The translations under genes and the position numbers were made by a program. A DNA stretch of 64,000 nucleotides from NCBI GenBank assembly GCA_904063045.1, contig CAJFCJ010000004.1, positions 737,713 to 801,712 of the forward strand, given 5' to 3'. Every line of letters starts with the position of its first letter. Positions within the stretch are counted from its first letter, which is position 1. The notes beneath the pieces are model-generated. The model had not been told where the DNA came from, searched no databases, and was given only the letters and a program-made list of their open reading frames with translations. This DNA comes from Dimorphilus gyrociliatus. Taxonomy: Eukaryota; Annelida; Polychaeta; Dinophilidae. Shown piece after piece: positions 12,701 through 24,317 of this stretch.

Positions 12701-15700
12701 AAACGATTCTAGTAATGGACCTTTAAAAAAACTACGGTTAAATTTGAAAAAGACGCTAACACCTAATGTATTGACTTTGAAATGGAAAAATAAAGTAGAG
12801 AGAATATAGTAAATAAATGAAATTAGGTCAAACTAGAGTGTTCTAACACTGTAATTAAGGTACAAAAAACATAGATGATCAGTATTTTGGGGGAGTTAAT
12901 ATCCAAGATTTGCACAGTTTTTACATAAATGTATAAATCTGTATTTTTGCAGTATATCTATTTTAAAAAACCCAGTAGAAAGAAATCCGATTTTTTGTAG
13001 TTGCTAAGTCAGTTGAAAATTGCAAGTGTCAACTGCAAAGTAAACAAAATTAAGCTGTAAACATTTTAAGGCAACTTTCCGACAGGAATAAAACTTTTCA
13101 CAAGATGAAACTGTCCAGGGAGTTAAGTGTTTTTTTTTATAAAGGTCATAACGCAGTTTTTGCAGTCGCCAGCGCCGTCTACGAGCCGATAGCGAATAAA
13201 CAAACGTACCGCCAATTTTAGACGGTGACGGTTTTTATTCCAACACGGCTCAACGACGCTCCGATTCAACGCCGTTTTCCGGCGCATTTTCCTGGACCGT
13301 ACTGCAACGCAGTACGGCCGGGATGATGACCGAACTATTATCTTACTTGTTTGATAATGTAGAAAGGTTTTTAAAAGATTGCATACTGGAGGAATTTTTT
13401 CTCTCTATCGTGATTATTCTTACAGATTTGAAAACCCTTCAGACCGCAAATTTACTGCCGAAACTGTACAGCCGGAGGCCTACGGAAGATCGATGGCGGT
13501 TCGTAGCAAGGATACGACCGTGACGGTAAGTTACATTATTTGATAACCCGTCCCTCTACTGCAATGCGACTGCGATTATTTGCGGTCTTATAGAACGTAC
13601 AGCAATTCGATAATACGAATCCGTCGTCGATAAGGCGAGCTTCCGATTTTCTCAGGCGAAAGTTTATGACACCGGTAAACACGAAATTATTCTTAGGCCT
13701 GTGCAACTCATTTTATTAGCTTTTGGCCTACTGCTATTCTATTGCGAATCCGGCTTTTAGAATGCCTTGATTAATTGCTGTAATTAAAGTTTTGAATACC
13801 TGCAGCATTTTATATAACTTGGAATCTATCGAAGAGAAGTTTTCCCTCTATTTAACGCATTTTTAGCTATCAGATAAAGGATTACATATATAAATAGACA
13901 GATACAACCCTATATGCATCTATAACAAGCTTGACCACAATTTGCTTGAATAATTATATAAATTATTAGCTGATTTCTATATCCTATTAACCACTTATCG
14001 GCTTAAAGTGGAAATTTGCCTGGAAATAGAAAAAAAATTCATCAATCAAAGCCCCAAAAATACCTCCTTCTCTTTTATCCAACTTCCACTTACGTCCAGT
14101 GTCAGTTATTTTTTTTTATTCTACTGACAAAAATAACCGGATAGGATATTAAAAAGAAAATATTACTATCCTTAATAATCTTTTAGTTTGGTAAGTGCTC
14201 TTAATAAAAGAAAAACATTCTTATTTTTCTATTGTTATTAAATGTTTAACAATCTGATTTTTGGTGCAAAGAAAAAAAGAAAAATGAAATTTAATATTTT
14301 TTTTTTTTAAAAAAAAAACGATTAATTAATTTTTTGAACTAGAAAATATATTTTATAAAAGTTATCTTTGAATTAGATAATATTCACTTTATGATTGAAA
14401 GAAAATTGTTCTTATCACTCTTCTCACCCTTTCCGCTTTTTAGCGTGTAAATTAATCTGGAACTGTTTACCATTCTTACGATGAATTCTAGCAGTTTTGT
14501 ACCAACTGGTAACAACTCATCTATCTCTATAAGGCATAGAAAGTAAAAAGAAATATATAAAAGAGAGTAGAAGACTATTTTTTTAAAAAAAAAAAAAGAA
14601 AGAAATAAAAGTATAAAGAAAATAGGAAGACATAATGATTAGTCGTTTCTTCTTCTCCCTTCTTCTTCTTCGTTTTGTAATGTAATTTCTAAGAAGTTTC
14701 CCTAGGAAATGTAAACATAACATGTGATAAATTTGTTTGGATCTTTGTCAATTTTTATCGATTATTATATAACAGGGATTTATGCAGATATATACAAAAA
14801 GCTATACTACAATCACAAAAAACTTTGTCTTGTTTTCATCTTTCGAAGAGAAATTCTTTTCTTGTAGTATTTACTTAACAAAGAGGAGGGGGAAAGGTAA
14901 AGGGGACGTGGGAGGACGGGGGTAAATAGGGCTAATATACTATCCATATATGTCAGAATGTAAGTAAAGAATCTTTATAGATTTATAAGAAAACATGTAA
15001 CGGAAATTTCAATCAATTAATAAAACACTTAAGCCGGTAAGATGAATAACTAAGGAGAAATCGAATTATCTGATATATAGAATTTTCTATTCAAAAAATT
15101 CGTACAAGTATTTTTTAAGATCTTTTAGTACTGTATTTCATAACGATATATATTCGTTTATTTAAGTAAAACATGGTGAAAAATGTGCACGAACTATAAT
15201 GTCCCCGCAATGATTTGACATTTATTTACTATATTAGCGATACAGCTGGTAAAAGGTCATACTTATAACTCGATTCATCACTATTACGATTCTCTAAATC
15301 TTTAATATCTCTTTTCCAGTTTAACTTTTTATTGATTAATTTTAATTTTAGAACTGACACACTACTATGACTCTTTTAATATTGTCTCTTGCCACAACAA
15401 ACACTTAGAAATTTTAAGAATAAAATATACATTTATCACTATGCTATAAGACATTTTTGGGACGTTAATCATCGAACCTTAACTAACTGAGGACGTGCTT
15501 GTCTAACTGATTGAAAGGAATTTTATAAGTAGGAAAGATTTAGAGACAGAAAGAAAGAGAAAACTAACCAAAACGAACAACAAAGGAATATAGAGTGAGC
15601 GAGTGAGTGAGTGAGTGAGTGACCTGGAGAGAGGTAGGGGGTAGAGAGACAGAAAGTTGCCTAGTTCATAATACAAAAGAGAAAAAAGAACGGTAGTTTC

Positions 15701-17990
15701 ATTCTTTTTACTCATTAAAGTACTAATTACGAGCATAGAAATGAATTCGAGGACAAGAATGCTCTTTTCTCTTTCTTTCTAAAAACCAATAGCTATCAAG
15801 AGTAGAGCATATCGTGTTAATTTACACACTAGCCATTTTTTATCCTTTCTTTTTTTTTAGATGAAAAAAAAGAAAGAAACTGTAAAGTTTAATCATCTTA
15901 TCATATTACATACTTTATTGACAATTTAATTATATTTTTAAAAACAAATGTAAAAACATCACTGATTCTCATAGACTTTGCCTTATTAATTTTTTTAGCC
16001 TATACTCTAGACTTTTTTTTTATTGTTTTAATAATTACAACCTCTTATTCTACGTCAAACATTCATAATAACTATATAAACATAAAAATTAGATGGCAAA
16101 TTAACCGACCTACCTCTTTTTTTCACTATGTTGCTAAAACATAGCAGAAAAAAAGTGAGGGGGCGAAGATAAAAAGAGACACAGGGTGTGAGAGAAAGAT
16201 TTTGAAATTAATGAAAGAGGGAGGTAAAGAGAGAGAGAGAGAGAGAGAAAGAAAGAAAAAAAAAGAAAATTTTGAGAATTGTTACCTCTTTTCATCAATA
16301 AAAGAGAAAAACATTTAATAAGTAATTTATTTTTCTTTACAACGCCAATAAAATATGAGAAATTTAGATGAATACTGCAATTTATTTTGTTTTTTTGCTT
16401 TATTGCGAAAAGAAAAAAAAATATCAAGCTTTTTGTGCTTATAATTAATTTTTCATTTCTCTTCATTCGTATTACATTACTGATTATTAGTATAATATCA
16501 GTATTATTCAATCAAAGATTATGCATAATATTTTTGCAAATCAGTTAAATTATAGCTGAGATCAGCGTTTATTTAAGCCTAGATTAATTAGTTAAAGAAA
16601 TTTTAGCTGGATTTATCCTACTTAGTTGAATTTGTATGTTATCTTCAATAGATGTAAGACAAGAGAGATTGGTATGAGTAATGGAAGTTTCACTAAAAGG
16701 CAAGCGTTAATTAACAGGATAAATAAAAGTATAGTCGCTGCAATTATGAATGGTATTCTCACTTTACGCAAAACCTTTTCTATTGGGGTTAATTACACGT
16801 TTTATATGAAATATATAATTTTCAGCTAAAATTAAACGATTATTGATTGCGTAAGCATTATATCGATACAAATCAATATATCTATTAGAAGGTTACTAAT
16901 TATTTGTTCATTTTTGAGAGAATAGCTATAATTAGCAACTCACCGCGAGATTTTTTAACTAATGCTAATGATTGCCTCTATATATTAAATATATTGCTTA
17001 CATATTTACTCTGTTTGTTATTGGAACGTCTATTATTAATATTTGTCATTTTAATATATATGTTTCTTTTTGATTTGACAGGATTCATTAAGTTTACGAT
17101 CAGAAAATGGTGCAGGAAGTGCAACTTCTAGTTTCGATATGCCAGATCCTCTGCCAGAGCCTGAATTAACAGATAATCTGGGACGCATCCAATTTAGTCT
17201 ATCCTATGACTTCCAGGAAATGACTTTAACTTTGAAGATAATGCGTGCTAATCAATTACCTGCTAAAGATTTCTCAGGAACGAGTGATCCGTACGTAAAG
17301 ATCATGTTATTGCCGGATAAAAAGACAAAATTACAAACGAATATTAAAAGAAGGAACCTAAATCCGATTTGGAATGAAACATTTGCTTTTGAAGGATTTC
17401 CTTTTCAAAAAATACAGAATCGTATATTATACATGCAAGTCTTGGATTATGACAGATTTTCCAGAGATGATCCTATTGGAGAAGTTGCCATCCCCTTATC
17501 AGACGTTAACTTGACAGAACATCAAACGATGTGGAAGAACTTACAGCCCTGTAAAGGTCATTCAGGGAAATTGGGTGAACTACTTATCTCTCTTTGTTAT
17601 CAACCTGCAACTGGTAAGATATCAATTGTAGTCATTAAAGGCAGAGATTTAAAGGCCAAGGACATTTCCGGTACTTCTGATCCTTATGTTAAAATATGGA
17701 TGCTACAGGATGGCAAAAAGATTGAAAAGAAGAAAACATCAACAAAACAATCCAATTTGAATCCTACATTTAATGAAACCTTTACATTTGATGTTCCGTA
17801 TCAAAAAATAAGGCAAACATCTTTAATAATTTCCGTTATGGATTATGATAAACTTGGAAGAAATGAACTAATCGGTCAAGTTGTTTTAGGGGCTAGAAGT
17901 GGTCCAATAGAAGTAAAACATTGGAATGAAATGTTCCAAAAATGTAGGCAACCAGTCGCAAGGTGGCATATTTTGAAGGATTTCGGTTAG
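6706..17990 (+). CDS. SYT7: Synaptotagmin-7 (Ca2+ sensor of vesicle exocytosis)
   Basis: Coding exons 6706-6914, 13426-13525 and 17082-17990 join in frame (phases 2 and 0) to 405 residues, about the length of the short vertebrate SYT7 form. Residues about 5-30 form the N-terminal membrane anchor, followed by a cysteine cluster (CSCCY) and basic/acidic linker. C2A lies at about 134-255 and C2B at about 265-395. Both C2 domains carry the SGTSDPYVK calcium-loop motif, and C2A has the full set of loop aspartates (DYDRFSRDD). In C2B the last loop ligand is glutamate (DYDKLGRNE, residue 365). The C2 sequences fit SYT7 better than SYT1. Known family role: Ca2+-triggered fusion of synaptic, dense-core and lysosomal vesicles. 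The start codon follows an acceptor at 6679, so the 5' UTR is split. Introns of 6.5 and 3.6 kb are exceptional for this window; alternative spacer exons, known in other animals, may be hidden there. Confidence 0.95.
9099..9108 (+). promoter_or_regulatory. CTCF-core-like motif
   Basis: The sequence AGATGGCGCC matches the AGRTGGCGC core known for bilaterian CTCF and its flank begins CAAC, as in the extended motif. Binding is inferred only. Confidence 0.35.
10357..10389. repeat. AAAC/AAAT tetranucleotide repeat
   Basis: Imperfect tandem AAAC repeat inside the SYT7 intron. Confidence 0.85.
13150..13340. promoter_or_regulatory. GC- and CpG-rich island in SYT7 intron, possible internal promoter or 5' exon
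   Basis: About 190 bases with many CpG dinucleotides stand out sharply from the surrounding AT-rich intron. They end less than 100 bases before the second coding exon of SYT7. No conserved open frame runs through it. CpG-rich islands of this kind in AT-rich compact genomes often mark transcription starts; an alternative SYT7 promoter is possible but unproven. Confidence 0.35.
13297..13317. repeat. Perfect 9-bp stem inverted repeat
   Basis: CCGTACTGC and GCAGTACGG are exact reverse complements separated by three bases (AAC). They sit at the 3' edge of the GC-rich island. A hairpin or a palindromic protein site is possible. Confidence 0.6.
15594..15622. repeat. GAGT tetranucleotide repeat
   Basis: About seven tandem GAGT/GAGC units in the second SYT7 intron. 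Confidence 0.85.
16228..16248. repeat. GA dinucleotide microsatellite
   Basis: About ten GA units, followed by a GAAA-rich tract. Confidence 0.9.
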
Positions 17991-20230
17991 GTGATTTTTA
18001 TTCATTCGTAAACATTTTTATCATATGAAAGAAAGAGAATTGTTAAAATGAAGACGGTTTACAGTATTTTACAGCCAAAAATTATAGGTTTTTTATTATT
18101 TTAAATATTTTACTCGGATGTTAAGAGTACCGAAATTGCAACATTTGTATTATATATAAATAATGTACATACGGTACGGAATTCACAGATTATATGTATC
18201 TATATATAAGTACTATATATAGTATATATATGGTACAATAGCATTTGAAATAACGATAGTCGTTTCTTTCAAAAGAGTTGTTTATATCCATAGATATCTA
18301 TGACTATATATACATATATATAAAGTATATATATATTTATATGTATTGATAACAAATATAAAAAACAAGAAAATAGAGCGAACTGATAATCTGATTTCCT
18401 ATATTTCCTATTTATCCCACGGGAAATTAACTATACAAGCCACAAAAGACAATACCACGAAAAGCTAAAAAAAATATTCCTTTTGAAAGAGCTGAGATTT
18501 TTCTTATAAAAGGGAACGAAAAGAAAACTCATCCATCAAAATCATTATCCGCATAGGGCAATGACTTTATAAGGGGATGAATTAGCATCTTTCTTACTTC
18601 TTTATTGAAATGCTATAGAAAACGCTCTAGATATTATAGAATAAGTTTATGGAAAGAAAATATTGTATTAAAGTAATACAATATAAATTCTTCTAGATAA
18701 GATATTTGTGATAATTATAATCAACGATCAATAGTAAAATTTTGTAAATAAATATTTTACTGGGCATTCTCGTTTTCCTCTTTTCCAAATGGTTTCAAAT
18801 TAGATGAAATATTACAAATTGATTAAAGGCACTATTCATGATAGGAAATTATCATTAAATTTTCAGTATGTCAATAAAAATGAAAGACATAAATTTTATT
18901 AATAATACTAAGAGTAAATTGGTAGAAACGTTCGAAAATCATTAAAATAGACGAGAAGAAGTGAAAAAGAAATAAAGGTATATACACACTTACATTTATA
19001 GTACATTACAGATATAAGCGTATATAACCATTGACTTAGAAGGCAGTCTGGAATAAAAAACTATCCTTGAATAAAAGCAAAGAAGTAGATTTCTATTAGA
19101 AAAAAATCCGTCTTCATTTAAAAGTACATTATCTATATTGATTTTATTTATGTATTATGAAATATGTACTATACACAACAAAATGACTTTGCATCATATA
19201 TGTACAGTATATTGTATAAAACAAAAAAAAAGTCTCCATCATCTAGTCGTTCCTTCGTGCCTGCATGTCTTTTTATGTCTTATTTTTTTCCTCTCTCCTA
19301 ATTTACGGAAAAAAATTGGGATGATGGACCAAGATAAACGGAACATGAAACGAAATTTTGTGAACAATTAAAACAAGGTGTATAATAGATCAATAAACAA
19401 GTATATACTGTATTCCTAAACATTTACAGTGCATTGAAGAAACAAATGAATATATAAATATAGGAATTTTATATATATCTATATATATATATGTTCATTT
19501 TTATATCTTCTCCACAACGAAAACTGCAATAAAACCGCCATTTTGTCTGACTTGTATATAAGCAGTTATTGGATAGTAGATCATTGTATAAAAATATCGA
19601 TACTGGGGCACAAAATGTTTGCAGGTTTGTTACAAAATAATAACATTATCAATTATCCTACATAGATTATAATAAATATTTTGTAAACCTACATCAATTA
19701 CATTCAATTCTTCAGTTTTCTGTTCAAAAAGCGTTTTTATGTTCTTATTGGCTTTTTTTTATAAAAAAAAAATACTTTTTACATTTTAGAAAATAAACTG
19801 AAAAAAAGGATATTAAACCTTATAAATAAATAAACATATATACATATTATATGCGTATATGCGTATATACTATATACAAGTCATCTTCTGTTCAGAAACC
19901 AAGTAATATTCTGTCTAGTAATAATCAATATATTGCATATATTGTAAATAATATACTGTAACATTTTAGAAAGTGTAATATTGTACACATGTTTTTATCT
20001 TATGTACAGAATGTTCATATAAAATATATACTAATTCAATATTCAATATACATTATATAATGATATTGTCAGTCTTGAAAGGAAAAAATTTGAATACAAA
20101 CTACTCTAAATATAAGAGAAAATCTTATAAATGTATATAGAATATTTGTAATAATTAGTCAACTAATAAACTAATTACTACAAATATTAAAATTGACAAG
20201 TTTCTTATTTTTTATTCGCCGAAAATGGTA
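17991..20230. other. Non-coding, probable long 3' UTR of SYT7 and spacer to CREBL2
   Basis: AT-rich DNA with many TATA-type repeats and no supportable exon on either strand. SYT7 and CREBL2 converge here, so the stretch should hold both 3' UTRs. The polyadenylation sites were not identified. Confidence 0.5.
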
Positions 20231-21242
20231 TCACTCAACAGGTGACGACTGGTTGGATCCATCTTCATTTGAGCTATGATAACATTCCATCATTTTTGTT
20301 ATTTCTTTAGGAGTAGTGCCCTGGTCCAACTGCTTTACCAGGGTTTTATACTGCAATTATTTTTTTTAAATATTACATTAGTGAGTAGGGAAAAGACATC
20401 ATTAATATTTATAAGGTTTTTTTAGAGCAAATTAGAAAAAATTCTAAATTTCCACTCTTTCCTCTCTTCACTTCCGTTACTATCTTATAATTAATGATAA
20501 TACAGTATTCATATAATGCAACACAAGCAAGTAGAAAGTGTTTAATCATCTGACAAGAAAAGAGTATTATTTATTAGGTTTGTCGAATTGTTAATTAAAA
20601 CTTGGAAGTTTAAAATAACAACATAAAACTCGATACAATATAAAAATTGGGGATAGATATTCTATCAGTTAAAAGATTGAAATGTGATACTTTATCCTTT
20701 TATGTTAATTTAAATTATAGAGAAAAAAAATTACTTAATATATTTGATGAGTATAAAGAATACATTGTAATCAATGAAACCACAGCTTTACAGTATTATT
20801 ACTCTTACTTTACTGTTTTACCTTTTCGAGTTCTTCTCTTAAAAGTACTATCGCTCTTTCTCTGTTAATTACTAATTCATCTAGATACTGATATCTAAAA
20901 AGTAGACAAGATAGGATAAGAATATAAAACAAAATTAGAAAGAATATTAATGAAGTAAAGATCAATGATCGAACCTTAATTTTTTTCTGGCTCTGCACTC
21001 TCTAGCACTCTGTCTACTTCTCTCCAATCTAGCTATATTATCTATTCTTGTCGCTTTTCTTCCCCTCTTACTTTTGGTTGAGTTGTCGTAATTCTTTATT
21101 TTATTTTTTTTTTAGTTTTATTTACAAAACAAATTGACAATTAGACCTATTCACAGTTGAATAGGAAATTAAAGATTACTATAGTTACCGTTGTTCCCTT
21201 CTTCTGGACCGAATTAGACCTTTTTACTTGCTTTTCATCCAT
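20231..21242 (-). CDS. CREBL2: CREB/ATF bZIP-like transcription factor CREBL2
   Basis: Minus-strand exons 21189-21242, 20975-21093, 20822-20894 and 20231-20350 join to 121 residues; human CREBL2 has 120. The protein has a GRK-type basic start, the CREBL2-characteristic basic region (RSRQSARECRARKK at about residues 39-52) and then a short leucine zipper. The tail is polar. Introns are about 80 to 470 bases. The donor after the basic region is GTTCGA, not GTA or GTG. The three 3' exons are firm. The 54-base first exon starts at an ATG reading MDEK, like the human start, but the acceptor before exon 2 lacks a pyrimidine tract and is the weak point of the model. Known role: a nuclear partner of CREB that supports CREB activity in adipogenic and metabolic regulation. 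Confidence 0.9.
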
Positions 21243-22184
21243 AAATTATTAAATGTATAATAAATCATATTTAATGACAATTTCTTTAAATAATGAACAA
21301 ATCACAGATACAAGCTTTCTAGTTTATGGATAGTAGGTCGTTGTTGATATATGGAAATTAATTTTTGAAAGTTATATTCTGATTGGTTGATAATAGAATT
21401 TTAAATAAATTATATTTATTTGGTTTGTAAAGAACTTGTATATTGTTAAGATTTGCAAAATATTGACCTAATTACTTAGAGTGAGGTAAACCTTCAATCA
21501 TTTTTATGCTATGGAATAATTAATTAACTTAGTAAATGTAAATAAAAAATGTTTTCCTTTTAACTTGATAACTTTTGTCTAATTTAAACATTCACATTAT
21601 CTTTTATTTCATCTTCATCTAGTTTACATAAAGTCTTTTATTCTATATCCCAGATGAGTTACTTGTCATTTTTTTTCTTTATTTTTAACCTATTTTAATA
21701 ATATTTAATGAAAGATGCTTGAATTTCTTTTATAAAAATTCATGAATATTTATTGTATATTAATCATCTTTCGCTTGCATTTATATCGATTTTTATCGTT
21801 ATCACAGTAACTTTTTAAAAGATAAACTATTCTATTAGGAGTACAAAGGATAGGCTTATTTAACCTTATCGTTATTAATACGTATTTATTAAGTACATTT
21901 TATCGAATACCACTGATGATAAAGGAGAAGGAGAGTGTTTTATTTAATGATAATTCGGTCAATTACAAGGTCACTTTGGTACCTTATTCAGATAACTTTT
22001 TTATACACGGTATGTAATCCTTTTCTAGAGTTTATCAGTTACTTTTCCTGCTAGATGGCGCTGAAAGATTTGTATTAAATTGCCAATTGTGCCTAAACGG
22101 TCGGTTCAAAGGCTGAATTATATTATAGACTACTAACTACAACTAAACAACGGTCGAGAAAAAGCAGCCAAGTACAAAAAAATT
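21243..22184. promoter_or_regulatory. Divergent intergenic region between CREBL2 and the TMEM26-like gene
   Basis: This 0.9-kb non-coding spacer separates two start codons that point away from each other, so it should contain both promoters. The only distinctive site is a CTCF-core-like motif at 22053-22062. The rest is AT-rich. Confidence 0.5.
22053..22062 (+). promoter_or_regulatory. CTCF-core-like motif
   Basis: AGATGGCGCT lies about 120 bases upstream of the TMEM26-like start codon, inside a divergent promoter region. It matches the AGRTGGCGC core of CTCF. Function is inferred. Confidence 0.4.
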
Positions 22185-23577
22185 ATGTTGTCAAGTTCAA
22201 ATGCTAAATCAAGATGCCTCTGGTTAATGTTTATATGGTCGATTTTAATGACCTTAATGTCGCAATTCTTTAATATGAAGGAACATATTGCGTTCTATTT
22301 ATTTGCCATTTTAAGTGTTGTTCTACTTCCAGTTTTAACTGCTATATACAGTAATACAAGCGGTAGAAGGGGTAGTGGACTATTAAGGTTCGTCGAAATC
22401 GTATACCTTCTATACTATGTAATTATATTTCATCCCACTTTACAACTATTCTTTTGTTATACTAAAAAGAGAATCTTTCAAAATTATCTTACTCTTATTG
22501 ACTAATTATATATAATTAGCATTATCTTTCGACTTTTTAGAGCTGGATATGTTCTCACTGATCCTATATTATCTTCAATAACTATTGGTCCATTTCTAAT
22601 ATTGAATAAATTACCGGATATTCTCAATGATATATCGTGCCTACAAAAATTCAATCAAACCGTTTGCCAAATAAATATATCAACAACTGAACTGGATGAA
22701 ACAATATGCGATAGTGTGTTGCTTGATAGAAAGGTTTTTATACTATTATTGCTATTAACCGTACAGTATGTTAAGAATCTTACAAATAGTAATAATTACA
22801 TCAACAAAACCACTAATATAAAATATTTAATTGCAGAAAAAACAGCTAATTCTCATTCAAGCTTCAATAGTTTTACCAGCCATTTTAATCTTTATTCTGG
22901 GTAGAAGAACTCGCAAAATGTACTTGACAACCTTTCTTTTATCCTTTGCTTATTGGTTTGTGGTTACTTTGGAAACTGCATCACTGCTAGACTCTCATAT
23001 AGAACTGATAAAGGATAAGCATACAGTTATAACTACATCAACTATCATCGTCATTACTCAAATATTGACAAACAGTTATGCTGCAGTGACGCTCTGCTCT
23101 TATTTAACGCCAACAGATAACGATTCTTCCGATTACGATAGATTCAATTTAGTATTTCGTAGTTTAGTGGCTATTGTAGGTATATGCTTCTGTGAAATAC
23201 CACTAATAGTAGCTAGAATGAAGATAATATTAGGGGAAAATGGTTCAACATTACACGGGAGCTTTTTTATTTGGTTTCTTAAGAATATTATGACAATTGT
23301 CTGTATTATTTGTGCTAGTATTGGTAGTAAATTTGCTGGGGATAAATTAAAGAGAATGTCATGTAAAGTTAATTGGGATGAATTTGATTCGTCAAACGTT
23401 CATTTCGAACCGGAAAAAAGGGACAGCTATATTGTTCGAATTAAAAAAGAGACTCTTTTGGAAAAATGCAATCTTGTTCATGACAACGTCACAAGTTTAA
23501 TGACTAATAATAGAGAAACTGAATCAAAGGATAACAGAAAGAAGGTTACTTTTAATCTTGAACCAAAGACTTATTGA
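22185..23577 (+). CDS. Multi-pass membrane protein, TMEM26-like
   Basis: Exons 22185-22387, 22541-22733 and 22837-23577 give 378 residues; TMEM26 is of similar length. Hydrophobic segments lie at about 12-28, 35-55, 70-90, 135-152, 160-180, 195-215, 235-255 and 280-300. The loop at about 90-130 carries three cysteines and NxS/T sites. The C-terminal 80 residues are polar. The order of membrane segments, the isolated arginines and the EIPLIVAR/KNIMTIV region resemble the TMEM26 family, whose molecular function is not established. The first donor is GTTCGT. The second could be GTTTTT at 22734 or GTACAG at 22761; the latter adds nine hydrophobic residues and stays in frame. Identification is tentative; the exon structure is firmer. 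Confidence 0.6.
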
Positions 23578-24317
23578 ACTAATCAACATCTATTTCAAAA
23601 GTTATTCTTATAAACTGCTACCATTACGTAACTTTTCACTGCAACGTACAACTGTAACAGTTCTACTATTATTACTGCTAGTTCAATGACTATTTTTTCT
23701 GCCATATGTCATCGATTGCCAAATATGAGACTATGTATCTCAAGAAAAACATAACGTTCAAGCTCACTTGTATTGGTCAAAGACGACTAGTTCAAAACAG
23801 TATTTTTTTTTTGTAAACTCTCACATACAAAAAAAACTATAAGAAATAATTTTAAAAAAATGATATTCTTTCGTTTTATAAAGCCAGAAAAGAAAACAGC
23901 TCTTTATACTTAATGTTTTGTCCGTTTGTCTACAGTATTCACTATAGAGATAGAAGAAGGTGGAAAGTGGGATAGAAGAGAGAAGAAGAGAGAAATAAAA
24001 ACGTAGAAACAGAAACAAATCTAACGTTATCCCTTGTTCTATTTATTTAATATTTTGTACTTTAATAAGTATTGTTCTGTTGGAAGGAAAAAGATTTAAA
24101 AGAAAGAGAGATAGAAAGGCAAAGAGGGAGAATTATCAGTAAAACGATACATTGTATCTACTATAAATACTGCATACAACTAGTTCATAAAACTTTTCAT
24201 ATAAAAACAAACAAACAAACTAACAAAGAAAATATAAAGTATATATAAATTATTTACATAAACTTGTTTTCTTTAGTATAAACTTTTATCTTAAATGAAA
24301 TTAAGAGAGAGCTTTGT
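23578..24317. other. Non-coding convergent spacer
   Basis: About 740 bases of AT-rich DNA between the 3' ends of the TMEM26-like gene and the Ras-association/PDZ gene, presumably their 3' UTRs. No exon or structural RNA was recognised. Confidence 0.6.

Larger units (their letters stand above)
6915..13425 (+). other. First coding-region intron of SYT7 (6.5 kb)
   Basis: Donor GTACGT at 6915 and acceptor TTACAG ending at 13425. It contains AT-rich DNA, an AAAC-type repeat, a CTCF-core-like motif at 9099-9108 and a GC-rich island at 13150-13340. No further coding exon could be supported by frame and splice sites. Confidence 0.75.
13526..17081 (+). other. Second coding-region intron of SYT7 (3.6 kb)
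   Basis: Donor GTAAGT at 13526 and acceptor GACAG ending at 17081. It holds AT-rich DNA with GAGT and GA simple repeats at about 15594 and 16228. No supported exon inside. Confidence 0.75.

Noticed and set aside
13323-13523. 66-residue open frame beginning at an ATG in the CpG island
   Set aside because: It overlaps the real SYT7 exon in another frame; the SYT7 frame joins its neighbours in phase, this one does not.
16134-16511. 125-residue minus-strand open frame
   Set aside because: It reads through the GA microsatellite and poly-A tracts; composition-driven and without homology.
20810-20998. Membrane-protein-like reading of the minus strand
   Set aside because: The hydrophobic part is the pyrimidine-rich intron before the third CREBL2 exon, not a membrane segment.
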